From Amarolinea aalborgensis (GTDB lineage: Bacteria; Chloroflexota; Anaerolineae; SSC4; Amarolineaceae): DNA of 48,611 nt. Position 1 is the stretch's first letter; each line of letters starts with the position of its first letter. Of the stretch, positions 24,380 through 31,609 are shown one piece after another. The notes below the pieces were generated by a model. That model made no database searches. It worked only from the letters and a program-made list of their open reading frames with translations, and had not been told where the DNA came from. A program made the translations under genes and the position numbers. The stretch spans positions 1-48,611 of the forward strand of contig NZ_UETR01000022.1 in NCBI RefSeq assembly GCF_900491745.1, in the 5' to 3' direction.

Positions 24380-25861
24380 GTGACCGTCAAAGCGATCCGT
24401 CTTCAGAACTTCATGGCGTTCAGGGATACTGGTTGGGTCGAGCTTCACCCGATCACTCTGTTATTCGGACGCAACTCCAGCGGCAAGAGCACCATTCTAC
24501 GGGCCTTACGCTTGTTAAGGCAAAGTCTGAACCCGCGCGCCAATGATGAACCCTTGATCTTCACTGACGAGAATGGGATAGATCTTGGCGAATTCGCTAG
24601 CGTGGTACACGACCAGGACAAGAGCAAGTCTATGGTTTTTGGTTTTCGCTGCGGGCCACTGAAATATCTGCGAGAGATACGTGTCAATGCAGTACGCCGA
24701 AACCCGGCATGGAGAGCCGAAGTCACCGATGAGGCTGATTGGGCCGAGATCGAACTCGCTTTCTCCCTCGGCGATGACGACACGGTCCAGTTGGTCGCGG
24801 TGCACGTTGCTGCATTGTCGGGCAAAGATGACCAGGATCGTTTGAACATATTGGGTGCTTACCGCCTGGATGCGGAATTGAGCCGGTTGTTTAACAACGA
24901 TGAGTGGTACTTGTCCAGTGATTGCCTCTCGCCAGCGGAGGACGAAGAATTGCGTAACCGTTGGACAGGGGTGAATATCTCCCGCATCTCAGGCTTCTTG
25001 CCGCAGCTCAGTCGCTTCGATGTCCGGGCCGAAAAATCCACCTGGCTTCAAGAAGAGTTGTGGCAAGCGGAATCGTTACTGGGCGAGATCAGAGAGGAGA
25101 TAAGGGATTATCTGGCCAGACTTGTCTTTCTGGATGCAATTCGGCCAGAATCACAACGTGTGTATACCTTCGACCGCTCAACACAGAAGCGTTGGGAGTT
25201 GCATGGCCTCGAAGCATTTCTCAAGTTCCTCAGCGGACGACTCCCACCAGATCAGTTAGCGGAGATTGATCACTGGCTTGTCCATCTGGATTTGGGGGTA
25301 GAAGCTCGCGCCATACGCCGGTCATCAGCGGACGCCATCTTGACGGAGTTTCAGGTTCAGCTTCGCGAACGCGGTGTAGGACTTGCTATCAACCTGAGCG
25401 ATGTAGGTGTGGGCGCTGCTCAGATTTTGCCCATCATCATCCAGATGGTGGTGGGCCTACCGGGGACGGCGGTCGTTGGGGAGCAACCAGAACTGCATCT
25501 TCACCCTCGGGCTCAGGCCAGATTAGGAGATTTGTTCATCGCGGCAAAGCAACGAGGAGTCAATTGCATCATCGAAACGCACAGTGAGCATCTGTTGCTT
25601 AGATTGCAAAAACAGATTGCCAGAACCACCGCGGGCGAGATACCTATTGGGGAGCGCGGACAGATGTTGTTGCCCAATCAGCTCGCGGTTTACTTCGTTA
25701 ATCGAAAAGACGGGGTCAGCACCACAACGCAGATCGAAGTGGGGCCATACGGGGATTTACTGAGCACGCCCGAGGGCTTCGAGGACTTTTTCAGCGACGA
25801 CATGATCGAAACCGCTGAGCGCATGCGGGTACGATTGGCTAGCATGAGAAAGGACGGCTGA
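24380..25861 (+). CDS. AAA_15/DUF3696-type ATPase
   Basis: A 493-residue OLD/RecF-like ATPase. It has Walker A LLFGRNSSGKSTILRALRLL (about 27-46), an ABC-like signature region LSDVGVGAAQILPI (about 349-362), Walker B VVGEQPELHLHPRAQ, and an H-loop ETHSEHLLLRLQ. DUF3696-like C-terminal strands follow. Such ATPases power two-component anti-phage systems (PARIS, Septu and relatives) with a partner nuclease; here the next gene is that candidate. The start is GTG 24380 with GGGGAGG 4 bases upstream. The partner's start lies one base past this stop. Confidence 0.85.
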   Translation: MTVKAIRLQNFMAFRDTGWVELHPITLLFGRNSSGKSTILRALRLLRQSLNPRANDEPLIFTDENGIDLGEFASVVHDQDKSKSMVFGFRCGPLKYLREIRVNAVRRNPAWRAEVTDEADWAEIELAFSLGDDDTVQLVAVHVAALSGKDDQDRLNILGAYRLDAELSRLFNNDEWYLSSDCLSPAEDEELRNRWTGVNISRISGFLPQLSRFDVRAEKSTWLQEELWQAESLLGEIREEIRDYLARLVFLDAIRPESQRVYTFDRSTQKRWELHGLEAFLKFLSGRLPPDQLAEIDHWLVHLDLGVEARAIRRSSADAILTEFQVQLRERGVGLAINLSDVGVGAAQILPIIIQMVVGLPGTAVVGEQPELHLHPRAQARLGDLFIAAKQRGVNCIIETHSEHLLLRLQKQIARTTAGEIPIGERGQMLLPNQLAVYFVNRKDGVSTTTQIEVGPYGDLLSTPEGFEDFFSDDMIETAERMRVRLASMRKDG

Positions 25862-25862
25862 A

Positions 25863-26885
25863 GTGGCGGTCCAAGTATTTGCTATAGACCCAGATGTTTG
25901 GATAGCTAGCGCTACCGATCCGCGCTGCCAGGTTGCACTTTTCGACATCTGGACCCACCCGAAGAAACAAAACGAGCGTGCGGTGGCTTTGGATGGTGCC
26001 GATGTTGAGAGGGAGTATGTTCAACTCCTCACGTCAAGCAGCCTAGATAATAGTCTGAAGAAGATACTGCAAGACATCTTCAATCAACGAGAGCGGAACC
26101 CAAGAGTACATGTGATCTCATCGCACATGTCTGCCGAGCTTCAGTCAGAAATTGCCAGACACTGTTGCCATACACCCGTAGAACCTGCATTGATCGCCAT
26201 GGCGGCTTCGCCAGACGGGCCAGCAATCACCTTGCTCCTGGTGGGAGAAGATACAATCCGGAAGCGTGGTTTGCACAAAAGAGGGGTAGACAAAATTCTT
26301 CGCAAGTTTTTCCGTGACCATCTGCACAAACCGTTTACTCTGCAATTGGCGACGCAGATCGGTTTACCAACGAAGAACGAGATCGTTGCCGGGCTTCACA
26401 CCAGGGTTTTTGAAGATCAAGTGCGCGGAATCTTGATGCAACGAGTATACCAGAAATACAGCGTCATGCCCTGTTTTGAACGAATAACTCCAAGCGAGGT
26501 GTACCATTACCGGGACTCCGACGGTGTTGAAGCAGCAGAAATCGACTGTTACATTTACTTGGATGTGAACGGGACGCGGTATGTTTGGATAGCAGAGTGT
26601 GAACTGAGGGAGGAAGGGAATGAGGGGCAGCCAACGATCGAGGACAAGGTGGCGAAACTGGCACGCCGGGTAGAGGCTGCTCAGGCCTTCGAAGTGAAAA
26701 GGACAAACCTGTTTGTGGAAGCAAAGGGTTATCTGGTGACTAATGCAACGTCCTTGTTGCCACTCGCCGAGACCATAGTCACCGACCATAACCTTCAGTT
26801 CGTATCGGTCACAATGTCTAAAAACTGGACACCAAACATGCACTGGATACTTCACGAACAAGATTTCCCGATTTGCGATCTGTAA
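25863..26885 (+). CDS. Putative two-domain nuclease partner of the ATPase
   Basis: A 340-residue protein with GTG start 25863, AAAGGA 8 bases upstream and 1 base from the ATPase stop. The N-terminal 130 residues (VFAIDPDVWIASATDP; HVISSHMSAELQSEIA) look like a PIN/RNase-like alpha/beta domain. The C-terminal half has a restriction-endonuclease-like core: AAEIDCYIYLD then YVWIAECELREE, that is EID...xECE, followed by a lysine-rich helix IEDKVAKLARR. The last motif residue is E rather than the canonical K. I do not recognise a named family; nuclease activity is inferred from motif layout and pairing. Confidence 0.55.
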   Translation: MAVQVFAIDPDVWIASATDPRCQVALFDIWTHPKKQNERAVALDGADVEREYVQLLTSSSLDNSLKKILQDIFNQRERNPRVHVISSHMSAELQSEIARHCCHTPVEPALIAMAASPDGPAITLLLVGEDTIRKRGLHKRGVDKILRKFFRDHLHKPFTLQLATQIGLPTKNEIVAGLHTRVFEDQVRGILMQRVYQKYSVMPCFERITPSEVYHYRDSDGVEAAEIDCYIYLDVNGTRYVWIAECELREEGNEGQPTIEDKVAKLARRVEAAQAFEVKRTNLFVEAKGYLVTNATSLLPLAETIVTDHNLQFVSVTMSKNWTPNMHWILHEQDFPICDL

Positions 26886-27195
26886 TGCGTACACGATATC
26901 TCTTTGCGCTCCCACCATCCTCTCCTTCCCCCTGCGAGCATCCCCTGTCATCGCTGCTGCTCGATCGTGGGTTGGGGGCGTACATTCAGCGGCGGGCGAA
27001 TGCACGCTAATGTAGCATTCTTGGCCGACGACATCTCGCAAGCCTTACCCCCTGGCTTGGGGCCACCAGCTATCCAAGCCAAGCACAACTATCAAATTCA
27101 GCGTCGAATCTGGCGATGATCGCTGTGCTCAGGCTCAACCGCACAGCGATCATTACCACACGCGAGTGAGACCACCGTAATCAACTAGGCACGCC
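26886..27195. other. Intergenic region with a 13-bp inverted repeat
   Basis: A 310-base gap. ATGATCGCTGTGC (27116-27128) and GCACAGCGATCAT (27141-27153) form a perfect 13-bp hairpin with a 12-base loop, probably the transcription end of the ATPase-nuclease pair, although no T-tract follows. I see no gene in the rest. Confidence 0.55.
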
Positions 27196-27432
27196 ATGCC
27201 CACCAAACTCACCTACACCTGGACGCACGTGAAGGCGCGGCTCAAGGACTTGCAGCCGGATGACTTCCTGCTCCTCCTGCATGACCTGTATGCGCTGAAC
27301 GCGGACAACAGGCTCTTTCTGACGACGCGCCTGCTGGGCGGGACGCCGACGGAGATGGTGGCGCCGTATCGCACAGCCATTTCCCAGGTGTTCAATCCGA
27401 CTGTAACCGCGCGGTCTTCCCCCCTATCCTGA
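27196..27432 (+). pseudogene. Short remnant resembling DUF6155-type N-terminus
   Basis: A 78-residue frame. Residues 1-67 (HVKARLKDLQPDDFLLLLHD, then LYALNADNRLFLTTRLLG and YRTAISQVFNP) look like the start of a longer helical family of about 160-190 residues. The last 11 residues are low-complexity, and the frame then stops. There is no good ribosome site. I read it as a truncated gene remnant; a genuine small protein is possible. Confidence 0.35.
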
Positions 27433-27456
27433 GATGCGCCCCCTTGCAGATATGTC

Positions 27457-27485
27457 TTGACAAGTCGGTGCGCGAGGGCTATACT
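27457..27485 (+). promoter_or_regulatory. Promoter of the toxin-antitoxin operon
   Basis: Consensus TTGACA (27457-27462), exactly 17 bases, then TATACT (27480-27485), 48 bases upstream of the antitoxin ATG. A strong sigma-70-type promoter. Confidence 0.8.
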
Positions 27486-27510
27486 TATCTAAGTTAGATA
27501 ACTTAGATAA
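27485..27510. promoter_or_regulatory. Palindromic operator, probably for antitoxin autoregulation
   Basis: TTATCTAAGT (27485-27494), a 6-base centre TAGATA, and the exact mirror ACTTAGATAA (27501-27510). It overlaps the last base of the -10 and the transcription start, so a bound Phd-type antitoxin would block transcription. Confidence 0.75.
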
Positions 27511-27532
27511 GATACGCCTAAGGAGAAGCCGC

Positions 27533-28108
27533 ATGCCTATCATTCTCAATTCCAGCCAGGTGCAGCAAAACTTCGGCGCAGCATTGGAGCGGACGTTGCG
27601 CGGGGAAGATGTGATCATCGAGCGCTATGGGAGGCCGCAGGCGGCCATGGTGCCATACGACCGCTATCAGCACCTGGTGGAGGTCGGCAAGGAGCAGGCG
27701 GAGGAGGCCATGCCGCGGACGACACAACGCGCACAACTCCATGAGGCGGCTGCAACCTACCAGGTCGGTAGGGAGGCGCCGGCCAGGGAGGCGGTGTCGT
27801 CGGCCGGGGCGGGGTCCTATCGCTATGTGACACGCGTGCCGGGCATCTGCGGCGGCCAGCCGATCATCCGCGGCACGCGTGTGCCGGTCAAGGCCATCGT
27901 TGGCTATCACAAGCTCGGCCTGAGCGCCGAAGAGGTCGCCACCGCCCTGCCGAACCTGACCCTGGCGCAAATTCACGAGACCCTGAGCTATTATTACGAT
28001 CATGTGGACGAAATCGAGCAGGACATCCGCGAGAACCAATTGGAGCGGCTGGTCGAACGATATGGTTTGCAGGTAGCGGCCGATGGTCGCATCACCCTGG
28101 CGGATTGA
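27533..28108 (+). CDS. Antitoxin: Phd/YefM domain fused to DUF433
   Basis: A 191-residue antitoxin. Residues 1-50 are a Phd/YefM DNA-binding domain (SSQVQQNFGAALERTLRGED; ERYGRPQAAMVPYDRY). Residues about 95-165 are a DUF433 helical domain (VPGICGGQPIIRGTRVPVKA; LPNLTLAQIHETLSYYY). DUF433 proteins usually act alone as antitoxin to DUF5615 PIN-like toxins, so the fused Phd module supplies promoter binding. AAGGAG precedes ATG 27533. A promoter and palindromic operator lie directly upstream, and the toxin gene follows. Confidence 0.85.
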   Translation: MPIILNSSQVQQNFGAALERTLRGEDVIIERYGRPQAAMVPYDRYQHLVEVGKEQAEEAMPRTTQRAQLHEAAATYQVGREAPAREAVSSAGAGSYRYVTRVPGICGGQPIIRGTRVPVKAIVGYHKLGLSAEEVATALPNLTLAQIHETLSYYYDHVDEIEQDIRENQLERLVERYGLQVAADGRITLAD

Positions 28109-28116
28109 CCTGCACC

Positions 28117-28485
28117 ATGACCGCCACGCCTTCCCTCTTCATCCGGCTCTATCTCGACGAAGACGTCCATCCTGCTGTGGCGGTCGCCCTGCGTGCGCGT
28201 GGCTTCGACGCCGTCAGCGCGCACGAGGTGGGTCGCCGGGGCGTATCGGACGCCGAGCAACTGACGCGCGCAGCGGCAGACGGGCGAGCCTTGCTGACCT
28301 TCAACGCGGTGGATTTCCTGAATCTGCATCGGGAAAGCCTCGAAACGCAGCGATCCCACTGGGGCATTCTCCTGTGCGAGCAAGCGCCCGTGGGCGAGGT
28401 GGTGCGGCGCCTGCTCAACGTGTTGAACCACATGGCAGCCGATGAGCTTTGCAATCAGCTCTATTGGTTATCCGGTTTGAGGTGA
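28117..28485 (+). CDS. DUF5615 PIN-like toxin
   Basis: A 122-residue PIN-like RNase toxin: LYLDEDVHPAVAVALRARGF has the acidic D-E-D, and LLTFNAVDFLNLH has the second acidic patch. The start is ATG 28117, 8 bases after the antitoxin stop; a TTG at 28105 overlapping that stop is possible. It is predicted to cleave RNA when freed from the Phd-DUF433 antitoxin. Its stop overlaps the ribosome site of csx15, so the toxin and CRISPR accessory genes may be co-transcribed. Confidence 0.8.
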   Translation: MTATPSLFIRLYLDEDVHPAVAVALRARGFDAVSAHEVGRRGVSDAEQLTRAAADGRALLTFNAVDFLNLHRESLETQRSHWGILLCEQAPVGEVVRRLLNVLNHMAADELCNQLYWLSGLR

Positions 28486-28490
28486 TCATC

Positions 28491-28889
28491 ATGCTCCTTC
28501 TCAACTTCTCCCACCCCCTGACCGACGCCCACCTGGAGGCCATCCGCGCGCTCACGGGCGACGACGAGGTGCAGGTAATTGCGATTCCTAACCAGGTGGA
28601 TGTGCAACAGCCGCTGGCGCCGCAGGTGACGGCGCTGGCCGATGCGGCCGGGCTGACCCCGGAGACGTGGCAAACCGCGGCGCTGCTGGTCAACCTGCCT
28701 GCGCTCAACTTCAGCGCGGCGCTGCTGCTGGCCGAACTGCACGGCCGCCTGGGCTACTTTCCGGCCATCCTGCGCCTGCGCCCCGTGGCCGGCAGCACCC
28801 CACCGCGCTTCGAGGTGGCGGAGATCATCAATTTGCAAGCGGTGCGTGAACAGGCGCGGGGGTATCGCAGAGAACGAGGTGGAGGCTGA
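28491..28889 (+). CDS. csx15: CRISPR-associated Csx15
   Basis: A 132-residue protein with the Csx15 layout: LLLNFSHPLTDAHLEAIRAL at the start, a central TWQTAALLVNLPALNFSAAL, AELHGRLGYFPAILRLRP, and FEVAEIINLQAVREQAR at the end. The role is unknown; the fold is thought to be related to CARF/nucleotide-binding CRISPR proteins. The start is ATG 28491, with GAGGTG upstream. It ends one base before the TM-SAVED-like gene starts, so the two are tightly coupled. Confidence 0.8.
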   Translation: MLLLNFSHPLTDAHLEAIRALTGDDEVQVIAIPNQVDVQQPLAPQVTALADAAGLTPETWQTAALLVNLPALNFSAALLLAELHGRLGYFPAILRLRPVAGSTPPRFEVAEIINLQAVREQARGYRRERGGG

Positions 28890-28890
28890 A

Positions 28891-29430
28891 ATGGATAACG
28901 TAGAACACGCCCTGAGTTGGATTGCCAATGTAATTCAGATCGGGACCGCCATTTTTGCGATCGTGGTGTTGCTCAGCACGCGACGCCGACTGACGCAGTG
29001 GATAAGTAAGCAGAAACGCGCCAGTGGTAGTGCGCCAGCAGCCCTGGCAATCGGGCTTGCTGGGGGCATCCGAGGCCAGGTTGAGCAGTATCTCAAGGCA
29101 CAGGGCATGGACATGCCGGTCGAAGACTTAGATCATCCAGAATTCGTCCCGATGAATCGTTATCCATTGCTCATGCGTGAACTCCTCAAGAAGAAGGATG
29201 AATTGACCAAGACCGGCCTGACCGAATTGCATCTGTTCTACAAAGGTCCCGTCTCTTTGGCTGCGGGAATTGGGGCCGTTTTTGACAATTGGGTCCCAGT
29301 ACATCTTTATGAATTCAAGGACGGCACCTATCACCGAGCACTGACGATCGAGAAGGAGTCGGTGCGCGGTTTGCTGCCCGAAACACTGGCTGAAGGCGAG
29401 GAACTCGTGATGCGGGCTATGCAGAGTTGA
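28891..29430 (+). CDS. TM-SAVED-like membrane protein, candidate cyclic-oligonucleotide effector
   Basis: A 179-residue protein. One N-terminal membrane helix (about 9-29, IANVIQIGTAIFAIVVLL) is followed by a basic RRR stop. A soluble domain then has ALAIGLAGGIRGQVEQYL and TELHLFYKGPVSLAAGIGAV, and VPVHLYEFKDGTYHRAL. The pattern LHLFxxxPxxLAxxIG followed by PVxLYE is the core of SAVED domains, which bind cyclic oligonucleotides in CBASS and some type III systems. It is about half the size of a full SAVED domain, so it may dimerise. The start is ATG 28891 after GGTGGAGG; it is coupled to csx15. Confidence 0.65.
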   Translation: MDNVEHALSWIANVIQIGTAIFAIVVLLSTRRRLTQWISKQKRASGSAPAALAIGLAGGIRGQVEQYLKAQGMDMPVEDLDHPEFVPMNRYPLLMRELLKKKDELTKTGLTELHLFYKGPVSLAAGIGAVFDNWVPVHLYEFKDGTYHRALTIEKESVRGLLPETLAEGEELVMRAMQS

Positions 29431-29561
29431 TGCCTGTATGGGTCAAGCCATGTGATCAACCACTAACGGCATTCCGAAAACGTGACGCGGCATGGTCCAA
29501 TACTGGCAGCGTTGGCCGACCCGTTCGCAGACTTGCCGGCGCAACGTTTCCGGCAAGGCAG

Positions 29562-29990
29562 TCACCCGGATTTCAACGGCAGCTCGTTCGGTTCTGGCGC
29601 AGGTTGCCCTTGCCAACGAAGCGCCGCCCAGGCGTAGGCTTTGCGCAGCATCAAGTGGTCGGCCGCTTCACGGAGCGCGGCAAGTTCATTGCGCTCGTCG
29701 GCGGAGAGGAAGTCTACACTGTTTTTTTCGAGCAGTGTCATGTGGCGGGCCTGCTGTTCGAGGGGAACCTGGCTGTCGGCCACACGCTGCAACTCGACCA
29801 GGGGAAGGACTTGCATAGCCAGCAACTCGGCCTGCATGCTCGTTGGCGCCGTGGCAACCGCGGGCGGCAGATTGCCCTCCACGCTCTGGCGAACCACCTG
29901 CTCCAGGGGCCGCTGCGTGGCGATGGCGATTTGCTGAAGATAGCGGAAAACCGGCTCTGACAGTTTGAGCGTGACCGATTGTTTCGTCAT
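29562..29990 (-). CDS. RHH-like small protein of unknown partner
   Basis: A 142-residue protein. The N-terminal 45 residues (QSVTLKLSEPVFRYLQQIAI; RPLEQVVRQSVEG) resemble a ribbon-helix-helix DNA-binding module; the rest is helical (LLEKNSVDFLSADERNELAAL). Proteins of this shape are often antitoxins, but no adjacent toxin gene exists on this strand. The start is ATG 29990 with AAGGA 8 bases upstream and a good promoter at 30024-30052. It is the only minus-strand gene inside the island. Confidence 0.6.
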   Translation of the reverse strand: MTKQSVTLKLSEPVFRYLQQIAIATQRPLEQVVRQSVEGNLPPAVATAPTSMQAELLAMQVLPLVELQRVADSQVPLEQQARHMTLLEKNSVDFLSADERNELAALREAADHLMLRKAYAWAALRWQGQPAPEPNELPLKSG

Positions 29991-30023
29991 GATCGGCGTC
30001 CTTGTAATCAAAATTGCACCGGG

Positions 30024-30052
30024 ATTATACTCCAGCTGCGTGGGTTAAACAA
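30024..30052 (-). promoter_or_regulatory. Promoter of the RHH-like gene
   Basis: On the minus strand, TTGTTT (30052-30047), 17 bases, and consensus TATAAT (30029-30024), ending 33 bases before the start codon. Confidence 0.6.
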
Positions 30053-30191
30053 GTGCCTAAAAAGAGAGCGTCACATGCTGGGAGCGCGGGCGTCACGCCC
30101 ATTGCGCTACGAGGGGCTGTTCTCACCAACGTCTGATACTCAATGCAAATTCGTATCATCTTGTGTGTAATTGCAGTCAATGGAGGGATCT

Positions 30192-30587
30192 ATGCCAGCG
30201 TGGCCTGAACTTACCAGTGGGGTCATCATCAACCTTGTAACAGAGATCATTGTTGTCGTTGTTGGCGTTTTCGTCGCTCAGTTCATACGACGAACCTGGG
30301 ACGAATGGCGCTACGGCCGATGGATAGCTATCGTTCGGCGTAACAACGAAGACCTTGTACGGCGCAAAGTGTCGGCCGGCAAAGCGAAGGAAATACTAGG
30401 GGAGCCATCAGACCTATCGGTGTTCTTGAAGGGGCTGGTTAGCCCCTATGATACGCTGCATTGCGATATCATCGAAGTTGACAAGCAGCCCGGCTTGCTC
30501 TTGATTGATCACGATGCACGTCAATTCGTAATCAACCTCAATCTGAATCCTGTTAAATCGAAGGGAAATACGGCGGTCGTACTGTAG
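30192..30587 (+). CDS. Small single-pass membrane protein upstream of cas6
   Basis: A 131-residue protein. One strongly hydrophobic helix (about 11-32, VIINLVTEIIVVVVGVFVAQ) is followed by RRTWDEWRYGRW and a soluble alpha/beta domain (LVRRKVSAGKAKEILGEPS; LHCDIIEVDKQPGLLLIDHD). No family is recognised. GGAGGG lies 4 bases before ATG 30192. The topology (N-terminal helix, cytosolic domain) mirrors the TM-SAVED-like protein, and it lies 61 bases upstream of cas6; a membrane-linked role in the CRISPR system is a guess from position. Confidence 0.6.
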   Translation: MPAWPELTSGVIINLVTEIIVVVVGVFVAQFIRRTWDEWRYGRWIAIVRRNNEDLVRRKVSAGKAKEILGEPSDLSVFLKGLVSPYDTLHCDIIEVDKQPGLLLIDHDARQFVINLNLNPVKSKGNTAVVL

Positions 30588-30648
30588 ACTTCGGAAAACC
30601 ATTCAGGTGTTCGTGAGCCTCTCTCTGGTTCATGAAGAAGGACTGTCT

Positions 30649-31470
30649 ATGCTCATTGCCATTGTACTCAAACTGACTGCGGATCGTAACCTGTCCCTGC
30701 CGCCGCACCTGGGGCGTGCAAACTATGCGGCTACGCTGCGCCGGCTGGAAGCCGTGGATCCGGGGCTCGGCGATGTCGCGCACGCGGGCGAGGGGCCAAA
30801 GCCGTTGACCTGTTCGTCGCTGCTGAATCACCTGCCGCGCGGGGGCCAATCGCTCATCCGCGCCGGCGAAACGGTGCAGGTGCGCGTGACCGGACTGGAG
30901 GCGCGCATCAGCCAGGCGCTGCGCCGCGGCCTGCTGGAAGACCCGCCCGCCACCTGGGAGTTGGACGGGGAGACGTTCAAGGTGACGGACGCGATCTGCG
31001 ACGCGGACGCGCACGGCTGGACCGGGCAGACCGCCTACCAGGAGCTGCTCAGCTATCATGTGCAGATGGCGGAGGAGGCGCCAGCCCAGGTGCAGTTGGA
31101 GTTTGGCAGCCCCACGGCCTTTTCGTCCAAGGGGCTGACTATGCCTGTGCCGCTGCCCTACCTGGTCTTCGGCAGCCTGGTGGATCGCTGGAACGCGTTC
31201 AGCCCCATTCCGCTGGCGCCGGATACGCGCCAGTTTGCGGAAGAGAGCGTCGCGCTGAGCCGCTATGACCTGCACACGCGGCCGGTGCAGACCAAAAACA
31301 GCGGCCTGTACATCGGCGCGGAAGGCATGGCCCAGTACACGGCCGTGCGCAAGGATCGCTATTGGTTGATGGCGCTCAATCTGCTGGCCGATTTCGCCCT
31401 CTTCAGCGGCGTGGGCACACAGACGACCATCGGCATGGGACAAGCGCGGCGCCGCTGGCCTGAACCATAA
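30649..31470 (+). CDS. cas6: Cas6 pre-crRNA processing endoribonuclease
   Basis: A 273-residue RAMP-fold Cas6. It starts with LIAIVLKLTAD; a GETVQVRVTGLEARISQAL region and FGSPTAFSSKGLTM lie in the middle. The C-terminal glycine-rich loop is FSGVGTQTTIGMGQARR, characteristic of Cas6. It would cut the CRISPR transcript 8 bases from each repeat 3' end, leaving ATTGAAAC handles. The start is ATG 30649, with GAAGGA 7 bases upstream. An intrinsic terminator follows at 31525. It is separated from the interference operon by the accessory island. Confidence 0.85.
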   Translation: MLIAIVLKLTADRNLSLPPHLGRANYAATLRRLEAVDPGLGDVAHAGEGPKPLTCSSLLNHLPRGGQSLIRAGETVQVRVTGLEARISQALRRGLLEDPPATWELDGETFKVTDAICDADAHGWTGQTAYQELLSYHVQMAEEAPAQVQLEFGSPTAFSSKGLTMPVPLPYLVFGSLVDRWNAFSPIPLAPDTRQFAEESVALSRYDLHTRPVQTKNSGLYIGAEGMAQYTAVRKDRYWLMALNLLADFALFSGVGTQTTIGMGQARRRWPEP

Positions 31471-31524
31471 CTGCCATACTGACGATTCCCCCGCATCAAC
31501 TCAAAACCAAATGGTCACAGGGGG

Positions 31525-31560
31525 AAAAGCCAGGGATGAAAGAACCTGGCTTTTTCTTTC
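31525..31560 (+). terminator. Intrinsic terminator after cas6
   Basis: AAAAGCCAGG (31525-31534) pairs with CCTGGCTTTT (31545-31554) around a 10-base loop, ending in TTTTTCTTTC. It separates the cas6 unit from the zinc-ribbon NTPase gene. Confidence 0.85.
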
Positions 31561-31609
31561 CTCCTTTTTCGTGGAATTCGTGGCAAAACTCTGCCGCAAG
31601 GAGTTCTTG

